Counted from the stretch's first letter, positions 1 through 9,571 are shown. The stretch: 37,913 nucleotides of DNA from Prochlorococcus sp. AG-402-B05 (GCA_003279635.1 QCHK01000014.1:1-37913), one strand, 5' to 3'. Notes: generated from the sequence alone by a model not told the origin. Numbers and translations are program-made.

Positions 1-27
1 AATAACTAGTAGATAAAAATTGCTTGA

Positions 28-1422
28 TTACTTACCAATACAGAATTTTGAAAATATATTATCAAGTAAGCTTTCTGTTAAATCCTCTCCTGTAAGTTCG
101 CCTAAATAATTAATAGCTTGTCTTAAATCTATCGTCCAGAAATCCCATGGTAGATTTTCGTCAAAAACTTTATTAATATTGTCTAGGGATTCCGTCGTTG
201 ATTTTGCTAGATCAAGTTGTCTTTCATTTAGAGCAATATCCAATCCATGCGTTTGAGAAGAACCACATTTTTTTAGTAGGTTATTAATTAGATCGTTTTC
301 TCCATTTCCGGTTTTTGCACTTATAATAACTAGATTTTCTTTTTTTAATATATATTGTGGAACTTTTTCAAAAGATTGATCATTCGTTAAATCAGATTTA
401 TTACCAACAATCAAGAGTGGAATATTTATGGGTAATTCTTTTAGTATGGATTCATCCTCGTTAGCCCATCCGCTTGAATAATCAAAGATTAATATAATGA
501 GATCAGCATGAATTAAAGTTTTTTTAGTTCTAGAAATACCAATTTTTTCGATGATGTCTTTGGTGTCTCTTAGACCTGCTGTATCAATAAAAGTTACTGG
601 TATTCCCTCTAAGACAATCTCACTTTCCAAAATATCTCTAGTAGTTCCAGGTAGGTCAGTCACAATGGCTTTTTCTTGTTTGGAAAGCCTATTCATTAAG
701 GAGCTTTTCCCTACATTAGGCTTTCCAGCTAGTGCAACTTTTAAGCCAGAACGAACCCAAGATCCTCTTTTAGCATTATCAATTAGTTCGTTAAGATCTT
801 TTTTGATTGCGACAATTTCATTCTTTACATGTTTTTCATCTAAAAGTGGTAGATCTTCTTCAAAATCTATTCTTGCTTCAATTTCCGTTAGTTGCTCTAT
901 TAATCGTTTTCTGATTGATTGAATTGTAGTTTGAATATTTCCTTCAATTCCATTAATTGCGAGCTCTGCTGCTTTTCGACTCCTTGCTGACACCAGCTCA
1001 CTAATTGATTCTGCTTGAGTCAGGCTAAGACGACCATTAAGCACTGCTCGTTGACTAAACTCACCTGGTTCTGCTCTTCGCACGCTGGAAAAAGCTAGTA
1101 TTCTTTCAAGGATCTTCTGGACCGGAATGATTCCACCATGGCAATGAATTTCTACTACATCTTCACCTGTAAAGCTTCTCGGCCCTTTCATTACAAGAAT
1201 TAAAACTTCATCAATATATTTTTTTCGATTTTCTTCAGTTATATGACCGTAAAGCACTTTGTGACTGCTCCAATCGTGCTTTCCAGGAATATGAGCAATC
1301 GTTTTAGTTATCTCGATAGCTGAGGAGCCAGAGATCCTAATGACAGCGATACTTCCTTGGCCGGGAGAAACGGCAGTTGCAATTGCAGCAATAGTATCTT
1401 CAGTAGGGGAAAACGAATTCAT
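28..1422 (-). CDS. mnmE: tRNA uridine-5-carboxymethylaminomethyl modification GTPase MnmE
   Basis: The 464-residue product has the length and layout of MnmE (TrmE). An N-terminal tetrahydrofolate-binding domain begins with TIAAIATAVSPGQGSIAVIR. A helical domain carries an inserted Ras-like G domain with GKPNVGKSS (G1), DTAGLRDT (G3) and NKSD (G4). The protein ends in FCIGK, whose cysteine is the conserved C-terminal residue of the family. With MnmG, MnmE modifies the wobble uridine of several tRNAs, using GTP hydrolysis and a folate one-carbon donor. The ATG start at 1420-1422 fits the family N-terminus. It is transcribed divergently from the DUF2062 gene across about 70 bases. Only 27 bases of sequence lie beyond its stop. 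Confidence 0.97.
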   Translation of the reverse strand: MNSFSPTEDTIAAIATAVSPGQGSIAVIRISGSSAIEITKTIAHIPGKHDWSSHKVLYGHITEENRKKYIDEVLILVMKGPRSFTGEDVVEIHCHGGIIPVQKILERILAFSSVRRAEPGEFSQRAVLNGRLSLTQAESISELVSARSRKAAELAINGIEGNIQTTIQSIRKRLIEQLTEIEARIDFEEDLPLLDEKHVKNEIVAIKKDLNELIDNAKRGSWVRSGLKVALAGKPNVGKSSLMNRLSKQEKAIVTDLPGTTRDILESEIVLEGIPVTFIDTAGLRDTKDIIEKIGISRTKKTLIHADLIILIFDYSSGWANEDESILKELPINIPLLIVGNKSDLTNDQSFEKVPQYILKKENLVIISAKTGNGENDLINNLLKKCGSSQTHGLDIALNERQLDLAKSTTESLDNINKVFDENLPWDFWTIDLRQAINYLGELTGEDLTESLLDNIFSKFCIGK

Positions 1423-1493
1423 TAATCAATAATCACTCAATCTTCACTAAGATCAAATTTAGTTTTATTTTTTGGACCAAGATTTTTTAAAAT

Positions 1494-1949
1494 ATGAAAA
1501 AAATCTTTCTAAATCTAATACAAAGAATTCGTAAATTTATCTCTTGGCTCTGGAATCAGGAAGGTTCGCCATTTCAGAGAGCATTAGGGTTGGGCCTAGG
1601 GATATTTAGTGGTTGTTTCCCATTCTTTGGTTTGCAAACCTTGATGGGTGTGTTTTTAGCAAAAATCCTCAAGGGAAATAGTATTTTGGCTGCTGTTGGG
1701 ACCTGGATTAGCAACCCATTTACTTATGTTCCTCTTTATTATTTCAATTATAGACTAGGCTCTTTAATACTCAATAAAAATAAAAATATAGTAGATTTTA
1801 GCCATATAACTACTAATGAGTTGTGGTCTCAAGGGTGGGACTTGAGTTCTCGGCTGATAATGGGCTCGATATGTATGGGTCTTTTAACTGGAATAGTTGG
1901 CGGACTTGGTCTATATTTCTTGCTCAAAAAACTTTCTCATAAAATGTAA
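1494..1949 (+). CDS. DUF2062 family membrane protein
   Basis: This 151-residue protein matches the DUF2062 pattern: a basic amphipathic N-terminus, then a glycine-rich hydrophobic segment (ALGLGLGIFSGCFPFFGLQTLMGVFLAKI), a central WISNPFTYVPLYYFNYRLG motif, and a C-terminal hydrophobic helix (LIMGSICMGLLTGIVGGLGLYFLL). At least two and probably three membrane segments are visible. The biochemical role of the family is not known to me. It stands alone between mnmE (divergent) and rel (convergent), so its neighbours give no functional hint. Confidence 0.85.
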   Translation: MKKIFLNLIQRIRKFISWLWNQEGSPFQRALGLGLGIFSGCFPFFGLQTLMGVFLAKILKGNSILAAVGTWISNPFTYVPLYYFNYRLGSLILNKNKNIVDFSHITTNELWSQGWDLSSRLIMGSICMGLLTGIVGGLGLYFLLKKLSHKM

Positions 1950-2008
1950 ATTTTTACGTATTTGATATCATTTTTTTTAAATCTTGGATTATTTAAAAGT
2001 TAATTAAA

Positions 2009-4333
2009 TCATGTTCTAGCGATATCTAAAACATCAACCATTGAACGAATTTGATTAATAGTGATTTCTAATTGATTAACACTTTCCAGCTCAACTTTCA
2101 GGTCTATGCATGCAGGCTTTCCATGTGAAGTCTGAACTCTTGCATCGATTACATTAATACCTCTATCAGAAAGTCTCATTAATATGTCTTTAAGTACACC
2201 TACTCGGTCAATAACTTCAATCCTTAATTGAATAGGAAACTTTTCTTCTTTCATACGTGCATTTGTATTCCACTGGACTGATAGTCTTCTGCTATTAGGT
2301 ATTGATTCTATATTGACACAATTAGTACGGTGTATGGTAATGCCATGATTACCAAGCGCAACTGTTCCAAGTATTGGTTCTCCTGGTAAAGGACTACAGC
2401 ACCCCCCTAGTCGATAATCAAGTCCCTCTAGCCCAACTATGGGTGAATATTTTGTTTGAGATATAGATTTATTTGAAGCTAAATTTGCTTGTATTCCAAT
2501 TTGGGTTGCTAGCTCGATATCACTTAATTCGGTCTCAGGTACTTGGTTTAGTATTTTTATTTCTTCTCTGAATCTATTAATTACTTGATGTAAGGTTAAG
2601 GCCCCAAACCCAAGTGCAGCTAATAAATCTTCCGTAGACTTTAGATTGCATCTCTCCGCAACTTTAGTTATCGCATGGCCTTTGAGTAAATTGTCAATTC
2701 CTTTACGACCAAATTCTTGTTCTAATAATTCCTTTCCTCTTAGTATTGTTTCTTTACGATGACTTTTTTTATACCATTGTCTAATGCGATTCCTCGCTGT
2801 GGGTGTAGCAACATAATTTAACCAATCTAAGCTTGGATGAGAACTCTTATGAGTGAGAATTTCTACAAAATCTCCATTTTCAAGAAGTGTTGACAGCACA
2901 CATAGACGGTCATTAATTCTAGCCCCATTGCAATGATTTCCTACTTCAGAGTGAATGCGATAAGCGAAATCGATTGCTGTTGAACCGTTCCTTAATCCCA
3001 AGACATCTCCTTTTGGAGTGAAAACAAATACTTCCTCGTCAAATAAATCTTCTTTGATTGATGCTAGGTAGTCATTATGATCATTAACACCATCTTCTTG
3101 TTGCCATTCAACTAATTGACGCAACCAATTAAATTTTTCTGAATCAGGATTTGCTGGAGATCCCCCTTCCTTATATTTCCAGTGAGCTGCAATTCCAAAT
3201 TCTGAAACCCTATGCATTTCTGGAGTTCTAATTTGTACTTCAATAGGTCTGTGCCTGCCAATTACAGCTGTATGCAGGGACTGATAGCCATTTGGTTTGG
3301 GAAGGCCTATATAATCCTTGAAGCGTCCGGGTATTGGCCTGAATGTGTCATGTACAACAGCAAGAGCTCGATAACATGTCTCGACGTCTGAGACGATAAT
3401 CCTTAGAGCAGCTACATCAAAAATTTCATGAAACTCTTTTTGTTGTCTTTGCATTTTGCTCCAAATTCCATATAAATGCTTTGGTCTACCACTTACTTCA
3501 CATTGATGAAGTCCTGCGGAGTTCAAGCGATCTTTCAGTAATTGAACAGTTGTATTCAATCTCTCCTCCCTTTCACTACGCTTACTAGCTATCTGTTGTT
3601 GAATTTCGCGGAAGGGATCGGGTTCTAAAAGTTTAAATGCTAAGTCTTCTAATTCCCATTTTAAACGTCCTATTCCTAGGCGGTTAGCGAGTGGAGCATA
3701 AATTTCTCTTGTTTCTCTAGCTATTCGAGTTTGCTTTTCTTCTCCTAAGTAACTAATAGTACGCATATTATGAAGTCTGTCTGCAAGCTTAACTAGTACA
3801 ACTCGAATATCGCTAGCCATGGCTAGAAACATTTTACGGAGGTTTTCTGCTTGAGCTTCTGTCCGATTGTTAAAATGGATTCCGCCTAATTTAGTAACAC
3901 CTTCAACTAAATATCTAACTTCACTACCAAAATAACCCTCGAGTTGTTCTGGTGTGATGTCTGTATCTTCAACGACGTCATGCAAAAAACCTGCTGCTAT
4001 TACGCTAGCACTTGCACCAATTTCCCTTAATAAGTCAGCTACTGCAACTGGATGAGTGATGTAGGGCTCACCACTTTTTCTGAATTGGCCTTTATGTAAT
4101 TGATATGCGAGATCAAAAGCAGCAACTAAAAGTGCTTCAGAATCTCTTGGGCAACTTGCGCCTATTCCCGGTGGTATATTTTCAATGCAATTTTTTAACC
4201 ATTCTGGCAAAATAATCTCATAATCATCAATATGTTTAATCTGATGAGTTCTAAGTTGTGGTTGGCCATCAAAAAATTCATCACAGACCGTATTTGTCTG
4301 GTTTGAATTTTGTGCAGAGGTGACTTTTGGCAT
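2009..4333 (-). CDS. spoT: Bifunctional (p)ppGpp synthetase/hydrolase, RelA/SpoT family
   Basis: The protein of about 774 residues has the full long-Rel architecture. An HD hydrolase domain is marked by HKGQFRKSGEPYITHP and FLHDVVEDT. A synthetase domain contains GRFKDYIGLPKPNGYQSLHT; the RFKD form is the one usually found in bifunctional Rel enzymes rather than synthetase-only RelA. A TGS domain follows (VFVFTPKGDVLGLRNGSTAIDFAY), and a C-terminal ACT domain (RIEVIDRVGVLKDILMRL) ends the protein. It makes and degrades the stringent-response alarmone. The frame also opens with a GTG at 4337-4339, two codons before the ATG at 4331-4333. I chose the ATG, but neither start has a clear ribosome-binding site. 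It is divergent from the ABC ATPase, about 55 bases away. Confidence 0.95.
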   Translation of the reverse strand: MPKVTSAQNSNQTNTVCDEFFDGQPQLRTHQIKHIDDYEIILPEWLKNCIENIPPGIGASCPRDSEALLVAAFDLAYQLHKGQFRKSGEPYITHPVAVADLLREIGASASVIAAGFLHDVVEDTDITPEQLEGYFGSEVRYLVEGVTKLGGIHFNNRTEAQAENLRKMFLAMASDIRVVLVKLADRLHNMRTISYLGEEKQTRIARETREIYAPLANRLGIGRLKWELEDLAFKLLEPDPFREIQQQIASKRSEREERLNTTVQLLKDRLNSAGLHQCEVSGRPKHLYGIWSKMQRQQKEFHEIFDVAALRIIVSDVETCYRALAVVHDTFRPIPGRFKDYIGLPKPNGYQSLHTAVIGRHRPIEVQIRTPEMHRVSEFGIAAHWKYKEGGSPANPDSEKFNWLRQLVEWQQEDGVNDHNDYLASIKEDLFDEEVFVFTPKGDVLGLRNGSTAIDFAYRIHSEVGNHCNGARINDRLCVLSTLLENGDFVEILTHKSSHPSLDWLNYVATPTARNRIRQWYKKSHRKETILRGKELLEQEFGRKGIDNLLKGHAITKVAERCNLKSTEDLLAALGFGALTLHQVINRFREEIKILNQVPETELSDIELATQIGIQANLASNKSISQTKYSPIVGLEGLDYRLGGCCSPLPGEPILGTVALGNHGITIHRTNCVNIESIPNSRRLSVQWNTNARMKEEKFPIQLRIEVIDRVGVLKDILMRLSDRGINVIDARVQTSHGKPACIDLKVELESVNQLEITINQIRSMVDVLDIART

Positions 4334-4388
4334 AAGCACCGAAGCTTAATTTATTTTATTCAAACTCAACATTTCCTGCTACCTTTTT

Positions 4389-5993
4389 ATGAATAATTGC
4401 TCAAAAGAAGTTTTAAAGATAAATAAATTTAATGCTATTTATCCAAATAGTACTACTTACGTATTAAACGGATTAAATCTGAAGATGAATCGTGGGGATA
4501 GGCTTGCATTAGTTGGTAGTTCAGGGTGTGGCAAAAGTACTGTTGCTAAGGCAATAATGCAGCTTCTTCCAGATGGAACTGCTTGTTATGGTGAGATTTT
4601 TTTAAATGGAAAAAATGTATTAAAATTAGACAAGAATTCTTTGCGAACTATTCGAGGAAAAGAGGTTGGATTGATATTTCAGGATCCAATGTCACGGTTA
4701 AATCCATTAATGACTGTTGGTGATCATTTAGTTGATACTTTTAAAGCTCATGATAATTCTGAACCAATTTATAACTTAGTAAAAAAAGCTAAAAGCATAT
4801 TAGAAAAAGTTGGAATAGATCCTTTAAGGTTTAATTCTTTTCCACATGAATTTAGTGGAGGAATGCGACAACGCGTAGCTATTGCTTTGGCAATTTGTTT
4901 GAGACCTCCTTTGATCATTGCTGATGAACCTACTACTAGCTTAGATACAATAGTTGCTGATCAAATTATGAGTGAATTGAGTTTACTTTGTGATGAGATT
5001 GGGACTGCTTTACTATTAATTAGTCATGATTTATCTATGGCATATAAATGGTGTAATAAAATTGCAATACTTGATTGTGGGAAAATAGTTGAATCTGGAA
5101 ATATTAAACAGATAATTAGTGATCCTAAAACAGATATTGCTCAAAGATTAGTGCATTCAGGAAGAATTTTAGAGGGTTCTGAGAGAGAAGTAATTAATAA
5201 AAGTACTGTACTATTGAGAGTAAATAGATTACGTTGCTGGCATGATTTAGGCTTTTGGCCATTCAATTCTTTTTGGTTGAAAGCTGTTAATGAAGTTACT
5301 TTTTCTCTGTATGAAGGTGAAACTCTTGGTATCGTAGGCCCATCAGGATGTGGGAAGAGTACTCTCTGTAGAGCGTTGACTGGTTTATTATCTACAAGAG
5401 GTGGAAGTGTTCTTTTTCTTGGAAAGAATATTTCAACTATCAATAGGAAATCTTTAAAACAATTACGTAAATATATTCAAATTATTTTTCAAGATCCTTC
5501 TGCTTCTTTAAACCCTAAGATGTCAGTAATGGAGGCAATTATAGATCCAATTCTTATCCATCAATTGTCAAGTCGATCTCAAGCCAGAGAAAAAGCTCGT
5601 AATCTTTTAGACCTAGTTGGTTTGGCTCCCACAGCAATGTATGAACAACGCTTACCTTCTCAACTTTCAGGAGGACAACAGCAAAGAGTAGCTATTGCAA
5701 GAGCACTAGCACTTAGTCCCAAAATACTTATCTGCGATGAAAGTGTCAGTATGTTAGATACAGAAATTCAAGCAGAAGTCTTAGAGTTACTAAGCTCTTT
5801 GCAAGAAAAATTGAAACTGTCTATGTTGTTCATAACTCATGATTTATCTGTTGCAGCAGGCTTTTGTCACAGAGTATTAGTGTTTGATAAGGGAAAAATT
5901 ATCGAAGAAAATTTTGGTAAAAATTTGTTAAATGATCCTCAAAAATACTTAACAAAAAAGATGGTTAAGGCATGTCCTAGACTTCCGAATTAA
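4389..5993 (+). CDS. Fused double-ATPase ABC transporter subunit, oligopeptide/dipeptide (DppD-DppF) type
   Basis: The 534-residue protein carries two complete nucleotide-binding domains. Domain 1 has Walker A GSSGCGKST near residue 43, Q-loop IFQDPMSRLNPLM, signature FSGGMRQRVAIALA and Walker B LIIADEPTTSLD. Domain 2 has Walker A GPSGCGKST near residue 317, Q-loop IFQDPSASLNPKM, signature LSGGQQQRVAIARA and Walker B ILICDESVSMLD. The Q-loops and signatures are of the DppD/DppF (OppD/OppF) class, fused head to tail. In domain 2 the usual proline after the catalytic glutamate is replaced (ESVS instead of EPVS). No permease or binding protein is nearby, so its partners must be elsewhere and the substrate is uncertain. 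Its last 17 bases overlap the convergent rluD-like gene. Confidence 0.9.
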   Translation: MNNCSKEVLKINKFNAIYPNSTTYVLNGLNLKMNRGDRLALVGSSGCGKSTVAKAIMQLLPDGTACYGEIFLNGKNVLKLDKNSLRTIRGKEVGLIFQDPMSRLNPLMTVGDHLVDTFKAHDNSEPIYNLVKKAKSILEKVGIDPLRFNSFPHEFSGGMRQRVAIALAICLRPPLIIADEPTTSLDTIVADQIMSELSLLCDEIGTALLLISHDLSMAYKWCNKIAILDCGKIVESGNIKQIISDPKTDIAQRLVHSGRILEGSEREVINKSTVLLRVNRLRCWHDLGFWPFNSFWLKAVNEVTFSLYEGETLGIVGPSGCGKSTLCRALTGLLSTRGGSVLFLGKNISTINRKSLKQLRKYIQIIFQDPSASLNPKMSVMEAIIDPILIHQLSSRSQAREKARNLLDLVGLAPTAMYEQRLPSQLSGGQQQRVAIARALALSPKILICDESVSMLDTEIQAEVLELLSSLQEKLKLSMLFITHDLSVAAGFCHRVLVFDKGKIIEENFGKNLLNDPQKYLTKKMVKACPRLPN

Positions 5994-6957
5994 TATTGTT
6001 TTTATGTTGTAAAACTTTTAAAAGTCGTTCAAAGTCTTTAGGCAATGGAGCTGTGAATTTCATTTTCTCTAACGTTATTGGGTGTATTAAACCTAATTCA
6101 ATTGCATGTAATGCTTGGCCACCAAGTTTAATAGGTAATTTTTTACATCTACTATAAGTTTGGTCTCCAATAATAGGATGACCGATATGTGCGCTATGAA
6201 CACGAATTTGATGCGTTCTACCTGTATCAAGTTTGAATTTAAGAAGAGAAAAATTTCCTAGATTTTTAATTAATTTCCAATGTGTACAAGCATATCTACC
6301 AGATTCCTCATCAACTACAGCATATTTTTTTCTGTCTTTTGGATGTCGGCCAATACACCCGACAATCATACCTTCATTGTCTTTAATTGCTCCATGGACA
6401 ACAGCAATATAATTTCTTGAGGCAACTCTTTTTTGAATTTGTATTTGTAGTTTAACTAAGGCTTCTTGAGTCTTCGCCACGACAATGCATCCAGTTGTGT
6501 CTTTATCTAAGCGATGAACGATTCCAGGTCTTAATTTACCTCCAATGCCAGGTAAATCTGGGCAATGATGTATTAATCCATTAACTAATGTTCCTGATTT
6601 ATTACCTGGTGCAGGATGAACTGCTATTCCTGCTGTTTTGTTAATGACTATTAAATGATCATCTTCATACAAAATATCTAAATCAATTTCTTCTGGCCTT
6701 AAGTAAGGAAGAGGCTCAGGTGGTGGAACCCAAAGTTGAATTATGTCACCGGGTCTAACGGGGGTTTTTGCTTTTCCAGTTTTACCGTTTACTCTTGCGA
6801 ACCCTGCTTCAATGAATTTTTGAATATGAGCTCTACTTTGTTCGGCTCGCTGACTTACCAGCCATCTATCAAGCCGCATAGGCAAAGGTTTCCTATATTC
6901 GCCCTCAAATAATTCACCTGGCCCTTGTCCAAATTCATGCTTAATTTCTTTATCCAT
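5977..6957 (-). CDS. rluD: RluD-type large-subunit rRNA pseudouridine synthase
   Basis: The 326-residue protein begins with an S4 RNA-binding domain (MRLDRWLVSQRAEQSRAHIQKFIEAG) followed by the RluA/RluD catalytic domain. The active-site aspartate lies in HRLDKDTTG, and the later KLDTGRTHQIRVHSAHIGHPIIGD motif is also diagnostic. Family members isomerise uridines to pseudouridine in 23S rRNA. S4 plus this domain is the RluC/RluD layout; I cannot say which positions are modified. The ATG overlaps the stop of the upstream ylqF-like GTPase (TAATG on the minus strand), which suggests translational coupling and a shared ribosome-assembly operon. The 3' end overlaps the ABC ATPase gene by 17 bases. 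Confidence 0.93.
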   Translation of the reverse strand: MDKEIKHEFGQGPGELFEGEYRKPLPMRLDRWLVSQRAEQSRAHIQKFIEAGFARVNGKTGKAKTPVRPGDIIQLWVPPPEPLPYLRPEEIDLDILYEDDHLIVINKTAGIAVHPAPGNKSGTLVNGLIHHCPDLPGIGGKLRPGIVHRLDKDTTGCIVVAKTQEALVKLQIQIQKRVASRNYIAVVHGAIKDNEGMIVGCIGRHPKDRKKYAVVDEESGRYACTHWKLIKNLGNFSLLKFKLDTGRTHQIRVHSAHIGHPIIGDQTYSRCKKLPIKLGGQALHAIELGLIHPITLEKMKFTAPLPKDFERLLKVLQHKNNINSEV

Positions 6958-7820
6958 TAGGGGAGTTCAAGAGAGATATTCCCCAATAAATTTTTGCGAA
7001 AATCATCAAGTAATCTTTGTGACATTCTTCGTATATCTCCGGAAGTGTGACGTTCTGCCGCTGAAAGTAGCCATAATGATTTATCTTTAATAGTTTCATT
7101 GACAAATATTCCATATCTATTTTGAAGACACATTGGCTTGATTCCAGCTTCTTGGATTTTTTCTAATGTCTCAAGAAGTTTCATAAAGCTAATGGCTACC
7201 TTTTCAGTATCGTATGCGGCTTGACCAATATCATCACAAATAGCCAGTTTCAATGCGGCATTTTGATCTTCGAATCGAGGCGGCAGAACGCCAGGAGCAT
7301 CCAATAAATCTAGATCTTGACCCAATCTTACCCATCTCAAACTTCTCGTAACCCCAGGTTTTCTTGAGCTAGATACAACCTTTTTTTTAACTAGTCTGTT
7401 AATGAGAGCAGATTTTCCTACATTTGGAAAACCAAGAGTTAGAACTCTAATTGCACGATTTTTCATTCCTCTGTCAAGACGCCTTTGATTTAACTCTTGC
7501 CCAGCACGAATAGCGGCATGTTTGATTTGGAGAACGCCTGTTCCAGCTTTTGCATCACACCACCATGGTACTTTTCCCTCAGATCTTAATTTTTTATCCC
7601 ATGCTTGATAAGCATCGACATTGATCATGTCTTTTCTATTCAGAACTAATATTTGCTTCTTTCCTTTTAACCATTTTTGGAGATATGGATGAGAGGTGGC
7701 AAGGGGTATTCTTGCGTCTCGCACTTCGAAAACTAGATCAACTTTACTCAGATTCTCTTTTAATTGTTTTTCTGCTTTAGCAATATGCCCCGGATACCAT
7801 TGTATAAGTTGCTTGTTCAC
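6957..7820 (-). CDS. ylqF: YlqF/RbgA-type ribosome biogenesis GTPase
   Basis: The 287-residue protein is a circularly permuted GTPase. The motifs run G4 (LNRKD), then G1 (GFPNVGKSALINRL), G2-like threonine (KPGVTRSLRW) and G3 (LLDAPGVL), which is the YlqF/RbgA/YawG order. The N-terminal IQWYPGHIAKAEKQL is the classic start of this family. RbgA acts late in 50S subunit assembly. It is the first gene of a two-gene minus-strand unit with the rluD-like pseudouridine synthase, which fits joint work on the large subunit. Upstream lies the 480-base gap shared with pgk. Confidence 0.93.
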   Translation of the reverse strand: MNKQLIQWYPGHIAKAEKQLKENLSKVDLVFEVRDARIPLATSHPYLQKWLKGKKQILVLNRKDMINVDAYQAWDKKLRSEGKVPWWCDAKAGTGVLQIKHAAIRAGQELNQRRLDRGMKNRAIRVLTLGFPNVGKSALINRLVKKKVVSSSRKPGVTRSLRWVRLGQDLDLLDAPGVLPPRFEDQNAALKLAICDDIGQAAYDTEKVAISFMKLLETLEKIQEAGIKPMCLQNRYGIFVNETIKDKSLWLLSAAERHTSGDIRRMSQRLLDDFRKNLLGNISLELP

Positions 7821-8301
7821 GGAATTTTTAAAATAATTTGGTTGAAATTGATTAATCTAAAAATTGTAAAAGTTGATTTTTGATTTATTTTGGAAGTGTA
7901 GTTTTCAAAATACAAAGTTCAATTTATCATCTGAAAAGATTAAATAAGTTGAAAATAGTAATGGAATTATTCATAATATCCTGACAAGACTTAAATTTAA
8001 TTGATCTATCAAGATTGATAAAATTACAATATTTAATAACCTGCCGATGAAAAAAACTTTCTCAGATTGCAAGTTCAAAAAAAATTAGATCTCTAACTTT
8101 AAATCGCAAGTTTATTTTTCGCAGTGAGAGCAGGAAGCTTGAGGGATGGTTAATTATTTCAACTATAGATTTTTAATATATAGTAACCCGTTTTTAGGTT
8201 CTCAAGGGGTTAGGTAGATTTTTTCTATGTCTTAGTAATTACCCAATTAGTACCTTTGAAGAGCTATGGTCACTCAGTTTACTTTCTGAATCCCATACAT
8301 T
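7821..8301. other. 480-base AT-rich intergenic leader between ylqF and pgk
   Basis: This is the longest non-coding stretch in the window. It separates ylqF (leftward) from pgk (rightward), so it must hold both promoters. I see several TATA-like segments, the clearest around 8168-8182. An imperfect direct repeat of about 10 bases (ATTGCAAGTT, then ATCGCAAGTT) sits near 8076 and 8102. Just ahead of pgk, TAACCC near 8181 can pair with GGGTTA near 8208, with an alternative AACC/GGTT pairing inside. A 23-codon ATG reading frame (8146-8217) runs through this hairpin. I recognise no known small RNA and no tRNA. Confidence 0.5.
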
Positions 8302-9510
8302 ATGTCTAAGCGTTCCCTGTCAAGTCTCGGCGCTGAAGACTTATGCGGCAAGCGTGTGTTAGTGAGAGTTGATTTTAATGTCCCATTAGGAGATGAGGGG
8401 CAAATAACTGATGACACAAGAATTCGTGCTGCTTTACCAACTATTAATGACCTTTTGGAGAAGAGTTCAAGAGTCATTCTTTCTGCTCATTTCGGGAGAC
8501 CAAAGGGAGAGGTGAATGAAACAATGCGTTTGACTGCTGTTGCTCAAAGACTTAGTGAATTGCTTGGAAAAACAGTTGTAAAAACTGAAAGTTGTATAGG
8601 AGCAGAAGCTAAGTCAAAAGTAGATGCTATGTCTAATGGCGATGTTGTTCTTTTGGAAAATGTTCGCTTTGTTTCTGGTGAAGAGACAAATGATACTGAA
8701 TTTGCTAAAGAATTAGCTTCTTTGGCAGAAGTTTATGTTAATGATGCTTTTGGAGCTGCCCACCGTGCGCATGCCTCAACTGAAGGAGTTACAAAGTTCT
8801 TAAGTCCTTGTGTGGCGGGCTATTTAATGGAAAAAGAATTAAAGTACCTTCAAGGAGCTATCGATCAACCTAAGAGTCCCCTAGCAGCAATAGTTGGAGG
8901 TTCAAAAGTTAGTAGTAAGATAGGTGTGTTGGAATCTTTGATTGATAAATGCGACAAGATAATTGTTGGTGGTGGTATGGTATTTACTTTTTATAAGGCT
9001 AGAGGATTATCTGTTGGAAATAGTCTTGTAGAGGAAGATAAGCTTGAATTAGCTAGTGCTTTGGAGAAGAAAGCAAAAGAGAAAGGAGTTGAGTTTCTTT
9101 TGCCAACTGATGTTGTATTGGCTGATAATTTTTCTCCTGATGCAAATAGTAAAATTTCAAAAGTAGATGCTATTAGCGAAGGTTGGATGGGATTAGATAT
9201 TGGTTCAGAATCAGTTGAACTTTTTCAGAACGCTCTGAAAGATTGCAAAACTGTTATTTGGAATGGACCGATGGGTGTCTTTGAATTTGAGAAATTTGCA
9301 AACGGAACAAATGCAATAGCAAATACTTTGGCTGAATTAAGTGCTCAAGGATGTTGCACGATTATAGGAGGTGGAGATTCAGTGGCAGCAGTTGAGAAAG
9401 CGGGTTTGGCGAAAAACATGTCTCATATCTCGACTGGGGGTGGCGCAAGCCTTGAACTTTTGGAAGGGAAAGTTCTTCCTGGAGTTTCTGCTTTAGATGA
9501 TGCTTGTTAA
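8302..9510 (+). CDS. pgk: Phosphoglycerate kinase
   Basis: The 402-residue product is a full-length phosphoglycerate kinase. The N-terminal motif [13 protein letters not shown] is diagnostic, followed by [20 protein letters not shown] and ENVRF. The C-terminal nucleotide-binding part has [26 protein letters not shown] and the [13 protein letters not shown] and [13 protein letters not shown] loops. In a cyanobacterium it serves the Calvin cycle in the light (3-phosphoglycerate to 1,3-bisphosphoglycerate) and glycolysis in the dark. The ATG at 8302 fits the family N-terminus. A strong hairpin terminator follows the stop, shared with the convergent gene. Confidence 0.98.
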   Translation: MSKRSLSSLGAEDLCGKRVLVRVDFNVPLGDEGQITDDTRIRAALPTINDLLEKSSRVILSAHFGRPKGEVNETMRLTAVAQRLSELLGKTVVKTESCIGAEAKSKVDAMSNGDVVLLENVRFVSGEETNDTEFAKELASLAEVYVNDAFGAAHRAHASTEGVTKFLSPCVAGYLMEKELKYLQGAIDQPKSPLAAIVGGSKVSSKIGVLESLIDKCDKIIVGGGMVFTFYKARGLSVGNSLVEEDKLELASALEKKAKEKGVEFLLPTDVVLADNFSPDANSKISKVDAISEGWMGLDIGSESVELFQNALKDCKTVIWNGPMGVFEFEKFANGTNAIANTLAELSAQGCCTIIGGGDSVAAVEKAGLAKNMSHISTGGGASLELLEGKVLPGVSALDDAC

Positions 9511-9534
9511 TTTAAATTTAATTTGCTAATTGTT

Positions 9535-9571
9535 AAAAGTAGGTTTTATAAACCTACTTTTATTTTTTTTG
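9535..9571 (+). terminator. Rho-independent terminator after pgk, overlapping the end of the convergent gene
   Basis: AAAAGTAGGTTT (9535-9546) pairs perfectly with AAACCTACTTTT (9550-9561) around a TAT loop and is followed by ATTTTTTTT. The 12-base stem and T tract make a good plus-strand terminator. Its left arm overlaps the stop codon of the minus-strand gene at 9546-9548. Its loop and right arm encode that gene's last residues. Confidence 0.85.

Noticed and set aside
551-922. Open plus-strand frame of 123 codons inside mnmE
   Set aside because: It is the antisense of the conserved MnmE G domain, has no family features and is a shadow frame.
7908-7923. GTA-N10-TAC palindrome-like stretch in the pgk upstream gap, resembling an NtcA site
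   Set aside because: NtcA sites have an eight-base spacer (GTA-N8-TAC). Here the spacer is ten and no matching -10 box is well placed.
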